A DNA stretch of 8,808 bases from Helicobacteraceae bacterium (lineage in GTDB: Bacteria > Campylobacterota > Campylobacteria > Campylobacterales > Helicobacteraceae). The DNA lies in NCBI GenBank assembly GCA_029258405.1, contig JARHYY010000135.1:1-8808 (forward strand). The letters run 5' to 3'. The notes below the pieces were generated by a model that did no database searches, was not told the origin of the DNA, and worked only from the letters and a program-made list of their open reading frames with translations. Both the position numbers and the translations under genes were made by a program. This document shows, piece by piece, positions 4,853 through 8,808 of the stretch; the first letter of the stretch is position 1; each line of letters begins with the position of its first letter.

Positions 4853-6775
4853 ATGAAGCACAAGCAATTCATTACTACCCCCATTTATTATGTAAATGAC
4901 AAACCACATATAGGGCATGCATATACAACAATGATGAGCGATTCTCTTGCACGATATTTTCGTTTAAGAGGAGATGATGTCTTTTTTTTAACAGGCACAG
5001 ATGAACATGGACAAAAAATACAGCGTTCTGCTGAAATGAAAAAAAAAGACACTAAAGAATATGTTGATGAAATAAGTGTTTTTTTTCGTGAATTGTGGGA
5101 TTATTTTAAAATTGATTATGATTTTTTTATCCGTACGACTGATGTCTTTCATAAAGAAGGCGTGCAAAAAGCTTTTTCTTTTATGTATAATAAAGGAGAT
5201 ATTTATAAGGGGGAATATGAAGGGAATTATTGTGTAAGCTGTGAAACCTTTATTACGAATTTTATGATTGAAGATGATACCCATTGTCCTGAATGTGGGA
5301 GAGAAACAACAAATATAAAAGAGGAGAGCTATTTTTTTGCACTTTCAAAATATAGCAACCGCTTGCTTGAATGGTATGAGAAAGAACCTAATTGCATTTT
5401 GCCACGGACAAAGAAGAATGAAGTAATTCGCTTTGTGGAATTGGGATTAGAAGATATCTCTATTACAAGAACAAGTTTTTCTTGGGGCATTAAGCTTCCA
5501 GATGAGCTGAATGAGCCAAAGCATGTAATGTATGTGTGGCTTGATGCACTCTTGAATTATTTGACTGCTTTGGGCTATGGAGGTCGCGGAGCAAAAATGC
5601 CTTTTTGGCCAGCAAGCTACCATTTTATTGGCAAAGATATTTTACGATTCCATGCTATTTATTGGCCTGCATTTTTGATGAGCTTAGAGCTCCCATTGCC
5701 TCAACATATTGCTGTGCATGGATGGTGGACAAGAAATGGTGTAAAAATGAGCAAAAGTATTGGCAATGTAATTGACCCAAAAGAAGTAAGTGAGGCGTAT
5801 GGTGCAGAACCTTTTAGATATTTTATGCTTAGAGAAGTTCCTTTTGGACAAGATGGAGACTTTAGCCAAAAAGCATTGATAGATAGGATAAATTCTGATC
5901 TTGCTAATACATTAGGGAATCTCATAAATCGCGTTACAGCAATGACAGAAAAATTTTTTAAATCACATATATGCTCAAGTGAAGAAAAAATATTAAAATT
6001 TTATCATAAGGAAATTACTGAAACAAATGCGATTATAGAAACAATAACTTCTTATTTAGAAAATGTATTGTTTAATCGCTATCTTGAAGAATTGTGGAAA
6101 ATTTTCAATATTGCTAATACAATGATAACTTATTATGAACCATGGAATATGATAAAAACCCATAAGACTGAAGAGGCACAATCTTTGCTCGTATTACTTT
6201 GTAATTTATTGCTCAAAGGGCTTGTATTGCTCTATCCTATTATGCCCTATTGTGTACAGAAAGCTTTTTTGATTTTTTCAACAATCAAATGCGATGAGAA
6301 TCTTTTTAGAGAAATAGTTACACAAAACAGATGGAAAGAGGAATTCTTTACACAAGGCATACCCCCTCTTTTTCCAAAGGTTGATTCTATAAGAATTACA
6401 GAGCCCTCTTGTGCAATTACAACTGAAATAAGAGAAGATAAAAAAAGAGAGTGTATTAATAAAGATATGTTTCTTAAAAGTGATATTCGTGTAGGCAGAA
6501 TTCTTGCTGCCTCAAGAGTTCCTAAAAGTGATAAATTGCTTAAGCTAGAAATTGATTTAGCACAAGGGCATACAAGAACAATTGTTGCAGGAATAGGGCA
6601 ATACTATGTTCCAGAAAATCTGCTCCATAAACAAGTTTGTGTTGTAGCAAATTTAAAACCTGTAAAGATTATGAATATAATGAGTGAAGGAATGGTACTT
6701 ATGGCAGAAGATAAAGATAAATTAGTGCTTATTAGCCCAACTGAAATGGTTGGTGATGGTGCGAAGATAAGTTAA
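4853..6775 (+). CDS. metG: Methionyl-tRNA synthetase
   Basis: MetG charges tRNA-Met with methionine using ATP. The 640 residues carry the whole class Ia layout: the HIGH motif in PHIGHAY (18-24), TGTDEHGQKI (47-56), a single four-cysteine zinc knuckle (Cys127, Cys130, Cys145, Cys148), VWLDALLNYL (228-237) and WPASYHFIGKDILRFH (252-267) of the methionine pocket, KMSKS at 298-302, then the alpha-helical anticodon-binding domain with NLINR (356-360) and YEPW (428-431). The end, from about 541, is an OB-fold tRNA-binding/dimerisation domain (SDIRVGRILAASRVPKSDKL, KPVKIMNIMSEGMVLMAED). The ATG follows GAAGGA (4841-4846), and the gap to the previous gene is 30 bases. Its TAA overlaps the next ATG by one base (TAATG), so translation of the two is coupled. 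Confidence 0.98.
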   Translation: MKHKQFITTPIYYVNDKPHIGHAYTTMMSDSLARYFRLRGDDVFFLTGTDEHGQKIQRSAEMKKKDTKEYVDEISVFFRELWDYFKIDYDFFIRTTDVFHKEGVQKAFSFMYNKGDIYKGEYEGNYCVSCETFITNFMIEDDTHCPECGRETTNIKEESYFFALSKYSNRLLEWYEKEPNCILPRTKKNEVIRFVELGLEDISITRTSFSWGIKLPDELNEPKHVMYVWLDALLNYLTALGYGGRGAKMPFWPASYHFIGKDILRFHAIYWPAFLMSLELPLPQHIAVHGWWTRNGVKMSKSIGNVIDPKEVSEAYGAEPFRYFMLREVPFGQDGDFSQKALIDRINSDLANTLGNLINRVTAMTEKFFKSHICSSEEKILKFYHKEITETNAIIETITSYLENVLFNRYLEELWKIFNIANTMITYYEPWNMIKTHKTEEAQSLLVLLCNLLLKGLVLLYPIMPYCVQKAFLIFSTIKCDENLFREIVTQNRWKEEFFTQGIPPLFPKVDSIRITEPSCAITTEIREDKKRECINKDMFLKSDIRVGRILAASRVPKSDKLLKLEIDLAQGHTRTIVAGIGQYYVPENLLHKQVCVVANLKPVKIMNIMSEGMVLMAEDKDKLVLISPTEMVGDGAKIS

Positions 6776-7887
6776 TGCGTATTTCTGAAGTTATTGGAAT
6801 AACTGGGGCAAAATTACTTAATAATCCCCATATTAATTCTATTGAAAGGTTATGCTTTTCAGCAAATAAATCTCGCAGGGGTGATTTATTTATTGCACAA
6901 AATACAAAAGATATTAAAGAAGCAATAAAAAAGGGTATATTTGCTGTGCTTTTTGAGGGTGATTGTGAAATTATAGATGATGAAATTGCATGGCTTAGGG
7001 TGGATTCTTTGCAGAGTGCCTGTGGATTTTTTGTGCGTTATTTGCTTATTGATTATGCTATAAAGGTAGTTGCAGCAAATAGTATTCAAGCTGAAATTGC
7101 TCAGGTTTTATTTCCTCCGCAACAAATTCTTTTTGCACAAAAAAGTAAAATAGCATTTTTAGAGCAACTTACCTTATTGTTTGAAATCGAAAGAAAGGAG
7201 CATGGTTTAAATAATCTTTTTGAATTTGCTGATGAAACTCGTTCATTAGACTTACTTAATGCAGATGGCAAAAAACTCCCTTATGTATTTGCATCAGAAA
7301 CTTTTTTAAAAGAAATTGAAATAGATCCTCTCTTGATACTTGACATAGATTATGCACCCCTTAAGCTCTATGTTTCTAGTTTTTTTTCCATGAAAGTTAT
7401 TTATGAGCATAAATTTTATGATATTCCTTTTCCTGCTTCATTATTTGAAGATTTTAAAGTTATGATTCGTTTAGCTAAATCATTACATATTCCTATTAAT
7501 TTAAATAATATTAATCCTTTACCGAGTGTAAAATTTTATTCCTTTAAAGACAATGGCTATGTTGTTGAAGGGAGAAAGGGCATAAAAACTTTAATAGTTA
7601 TACAAGGCAATGAAGAGCTCTTTAATAATATGGCTCTTTATTTAGAATCAGATGCAAAATGGGCAAATAAATTTTATCTCTTACCTAAAAATTTAGAGGG
7701 CATTCCTTTTAGAAATAAAGTATTCTATACATCACTCAAAGATATTATTGAAAAGGTTAAAAAAACTTCTTGCCATTTTGTTTTATTATATGTTGAAGAT
7801 GCTAGAATACTAGCCACTATGAATAAAAAAATACAAGAGTTACAGCAAAAGCAAACAAAGAGGCTTTTTGATATGCACCTTTGTTAA
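6775..7887 (+). CDS. Mur-ligase-like protein with a lost P-loop
   Basis: The first 90 residues resemble the N-terminal UDP-MurNAc-binding domain of MurE/MurF ligases: SANKSRRGDLFIAQ (29-42) corresponds to the family's D-S-R-x-V-x-x-G-D-L-F-V-A block, and the helix with AIKKGIFAVLFEGD (50-63) to the A-x-x-x-G-A-x-A-V-L block. At the point where the ATPase domain begins, the expected TGSNGKT P-loop is replaced by VVAANSIQAEIAQVL (98-112), with no Gly-Lys-Thr. Residues 115-370 show no ligase motif that I can recognise, although KTLIVIQGNEELFNN (271-285) faintly recalls the start of a Mur C-terminal domain. At 370 residues it is shorter than an active MurF (about 450-490). It overlaps the metG stop by one base and has only a weak ribosome binding site, so it depends on coupling. 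A pseudo-ligase or cell-wall precursor-binding role is inference. It ends in a Lys/Gln-rich tail. Confidence 0.8.
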   Translation: MRISEVIGITGAKLLNNPHINSIERLCFSANKSRRGDLFIAQNTKDIKEAIKKGIFAVLFEGDCEIIDDEIAWLRVDSLQSACGFFVRYLLIDYAIKVVAANSIQAEIAQVLFPPQQILFAQKSKIAFLEQLTLLFEIERKEHGLNNLFEFADETRSLDLLNADGKKLPYVFASETFLKEIEIDPLLILDIDYAPLKLYVSSFFSMKVIYEHKFYDIPFPASLFEDFKVMIRLAKSLHIPINLNNINPLPSVKFYSFKDNGYVVEGRKGIKTLIVIQGNEELFNNMALYLESDAKWANKFYLLPKNLEGIPFRNKVFYTSLKDIIEKVKKTSCHFVLLYVEDARILATMNKKIQELQQKQTKRLFDMHLC

Positions 7888-7955
7888 ATATATCAAAAAA
7901 CAACCGATATTTTAAGAATAACAAAGATATTAGCAGGTAATGTTTTTAAGAATTC

Positions 7956-7985
7956 TTGACAGTTTCTTATACTCTATTGTATAAT
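7956..7985 (+). promoter_or_regulatory. Consensus sigma-70 promoter for the repeat lipoprotein
   Basis: A perfect TTGACA (7956-7961) and a perfect TATAAT (7980-7985) are separated by 18 bases, giving a start near 7992 and a leader of about 20 nt with AAAGGGGA before the ATG. A full -35 box is unusual for this kind of genome. A 10-bp palindrome, AAGAATTCTT (7948-7957), overlaps the first two bases of the -35, and TTTTAAGAAT occurs twice just upstream (7910-7919 and 7944-7953). Either could be a regulator site. Confidence 0.75.
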
Positions 7986-8010
7986 TGGAGCATTCAATAA
8001 AGGGGATACA

Positions 8011-8493
8011 ATGCGGAATTTTTTTGTAGCAACATCAACAATTGTTGCTTTCATGTTTTTTATCGCAGGTTGTGCAAATACTATCAACCAATATAATAAT
8101 GAAGGTTTAAGAGATGGTCTTTGGAAAGAGTATTATGATAATCGTTTAGTTCGTAGTGAAACTTATTTTTCAAATGGGCAGCTTGATGGTGTAGCGAAAA
8201 TTTGGTATAGCAATGGACAATTAGGAAGCGAAGCAGTTTATAACAATGGAAAAATAGAGGGCATAAGAAGGCTTTGGTACAGCAATGGACAACTTCAAAG
8301 AGAAGAAAATTATATTAATGGTATTCTTAATGGTCCTCGCCGTATATGGCTTGATAATGGTCAATTATGGGAAGAATCTAATTATCGTGATGGCAAGCTA
8401 GATGGTATTATAAAAGCGTGGGATAAAAATGGCAACCTTGTTCTTGAACAAAATTATGTCAATGGAGAGCGTACAAGACGAATTCTTGATTAA
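8011..8493 (+). CDS. Lipoprotein with five 24-residue MORN_2/YwqK-type repeats
   Basis: The product has a type II signal peptide: a short basic start, a hydrophobic core (VATSTIVAFMFFIAG) and a lipobox IAGC with Cys21 as the lipidated residue. With Ala at +2 it should go to the outer membrane. From about residue 35 to 153 the chain is five tandem repeats of exactly 24 residues, each opening with D/E/N-G (35, 59, 83, 107, 131), then an aromatic (Tyr41, Trp65, Trp89, Trp113, Trp137), then NGQL or NGNL and an acidic strand ending in Y-x-N/D-G. This is the MORN_2 repeat also found in YwqK-like proteins, which databases often label antitoxin. No toxin gene is adjacent, and the lipid anchor argues for a surface or periplasmic scaffold. 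AAAGGGGA (7999-8006) precedes the ATG. It is apparently a single-gene transcript. Confidence 0.9.
   Translation: MRNFFVATSTIVAFMFFIAGCANTINQYNNEGLRDGLWKEYYDNRLVRSETYFSNGQLDGVAKIWYSNGQLGSEAVYNNGKIEGIRRLWYSNGQLQREENYINGILNGPRRIWLDNGQLWEESNYRDGKLDGIIKAWDKNGNLVLEQNYVNGERTRRILD
8201..8292 (+). repeat. 72-bp-phased DNA repeats inside the lipoprotein gene
   Basis: The 20-mers at 8201-8220 and 8273-8292, starting TTTGGTA and ending CAATGGACAA, differ at one position and lie exactly 72 bases apart, one protein repeat unit. Identity at the DNA level between units 2 and 3 means recent duplication or gene conversion, and it allows whole-repeat gain or loss in frame. Confidence 0.8.
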
Positions 8494-8535
8494 TATTGTA
8501 TTAAGAAAATCAAAATTATGCAAAGAATAGCAACA

Positions 8536-8563
8536 ACAAGCATGATTTTAAAATCCTGCTTGT
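8536..8563. repeat. 28-base imperfect inverted repeat after the lipoprotein gene
   Basis: ACAAGCATGATTTT is followed directly by AAAATCCTGCTTGT. The arms pair at 13 of 14 positions, the exception being T8543 against C8556. As RNA it forms a seven-pair stem, a mismatch, four more pairs and a TTAA loop. It begins 43 bases after the lipoprotein stop and may end that transcript, but no T run follows on either strand, so an intrinsic terminator is not clear. An RNA-stabilising 3' hairpin or a protein-binding site are alternatives. Confidence 0.6.
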
Positions 8564-8627
8564 GCCATAAACAGTGTTCTCAATACTACAAATTTACTTT
8601 AGAGTATTTTATTTGGAGTTTAATATA

Positions 8628-8637
8628 CCCCCCCCCC
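8628..8637. repeat. C10 homopolymeric tract (contingency-locus candidate)
   Basis: Ten consecutive C on the plus strand stand out in a region otherwise almost devoid of G and C. Tracts of this length in Helicobacter and Campylobacter change length by slipped-strand mispairing and switch genes or promoters on and off. Here it lies in a short frame and upstream of the window edge, so the gene it controls cannot be named. Confidence 0.8.
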
Positions 8638-8808
8638 AAACCACATAACTATTTTAATACATAAGCACTTAACAGAGCTTGCCATATGTAATATTCATGT
8701 ATCTCATAAGATATATCATTTTATTCAATACAATAAACAAAGAATCTTTTATAGAGGTTAATTACTTACTTTATCTCTTAAGAGATTTGAGTCTAAAAGT
8801 GATAAAAC

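Larger units (their letters stand above)
8494..8808. other. Gene-poor right end with a homopolymeric tract
   Basis: No gene can be asserted in these 315 bases. A frame of 48 codons (8518-8664, plus strand) continues in phase after the lipoprotein stop and crosses the C10 tract; it has no good ribosome binding site and overlaps a strong inverted repeat. One base fewer in the tract would extend it to 80 codons, ending at 8761. A second plus-strand frame is open from 8673 to the edge, with an ATG at 8697 but no Shine-Dalgarno. On the minus strand a frame open from the edge stops at 8758-8760 and could be the tail of a gene outside the window. A perfect 14-bp palindrome, ATCTCTTAAGAGAT, lies at 8773-8786. 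Confidence 0.5.

Noticed and set aside
8628..8637. Minus-strand frame of about 21 codons crossing the G10 tract
   Set aside because: It is very short, has a stop just upstream, and no tract length extends it beyond about 40 codons.
1..8808. tRNA or rRNA genes, CRISPR arrays, insertion sequences
   Set aside because: No cloverleaf-like segment, spaced direct repeats, transposase frame or terminal inverted repeats with target duplications were seen by reading both strands.

Overview
The window looks like chromosomal DNA of a low-GC Campylobacterota, most likely a Helicobacter of the enterohepatic type. Three observations point there. The DNA is very AT-rich. Several putative promoters are an extended or bare TATAAT-like -10 without an obvious -35. 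The order fbp - small Cys-rich protein - metG - Mur-ligase-like protein matches, from memory, the order around metG in Campylobacter jejuni. The assignment rests on gene content and recollection, not on a database search.

Layout. Positions 1-343 (minus) hold the N-terminal 114 codons of an NAD-dependent aldehyde dehydrogenase that runs off the left edge. Positions 542-1717 (minus) encode an M20-family amidohydrolase. A divergent regulatory region (1718-1972) with a perfect 12-bp dyad over a TATAAT box leads into a 127-residue orphan protein (1973-2356) that seems to be monocistronic. About 480 bases (2357-2836) then hold no convincing gene. On the minus strand, rpe (3006-3659) is followed after 34 nt by a 44-residue single-span membrane microprotein (2837-2971). 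Divergent from rpe is a tight plus-strand operon: fbp (3774-4607), a 70-residue four-cysteine protein (4610-4822), metG (4853-6775) and a Mur-ligase-like protein without a recognisable P-loop (6775-7887). A separate strong promoter with perfect TTGACA and TATAAT boxes drives a repeat lipoprotein of MORN_2/YwqK type (8011-8493). The last 315 bases are gene-poor and contain a C10 tract, an imperfect 28-bp inverted repeat and a 14-bp palindrome.

How the genes fit together. Rpe and Fbp belong to the non-oxidative pentose phosphate and gluconeogenic routes and share a divergent promoter region of 114 bases. Fbp is co-transcribed with methionyl-tRNA synthetase and two uncharacterised conserved-looking proteins, so central carbon metabolism and translation are linked at the transcript level. 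The aldehyde dehydrogenase and amidohydrolase are peripheral catabolic enzymes, apparently each with its own promoter. The right end looks accessory: a surface lipoprotein made of near-identical repeats next to a homopolymeric tract of the kind that mediates phase variation in Helicobacter and Campylobacter. No mobile element, CRISPR array, tRNA or rRNA was seen.
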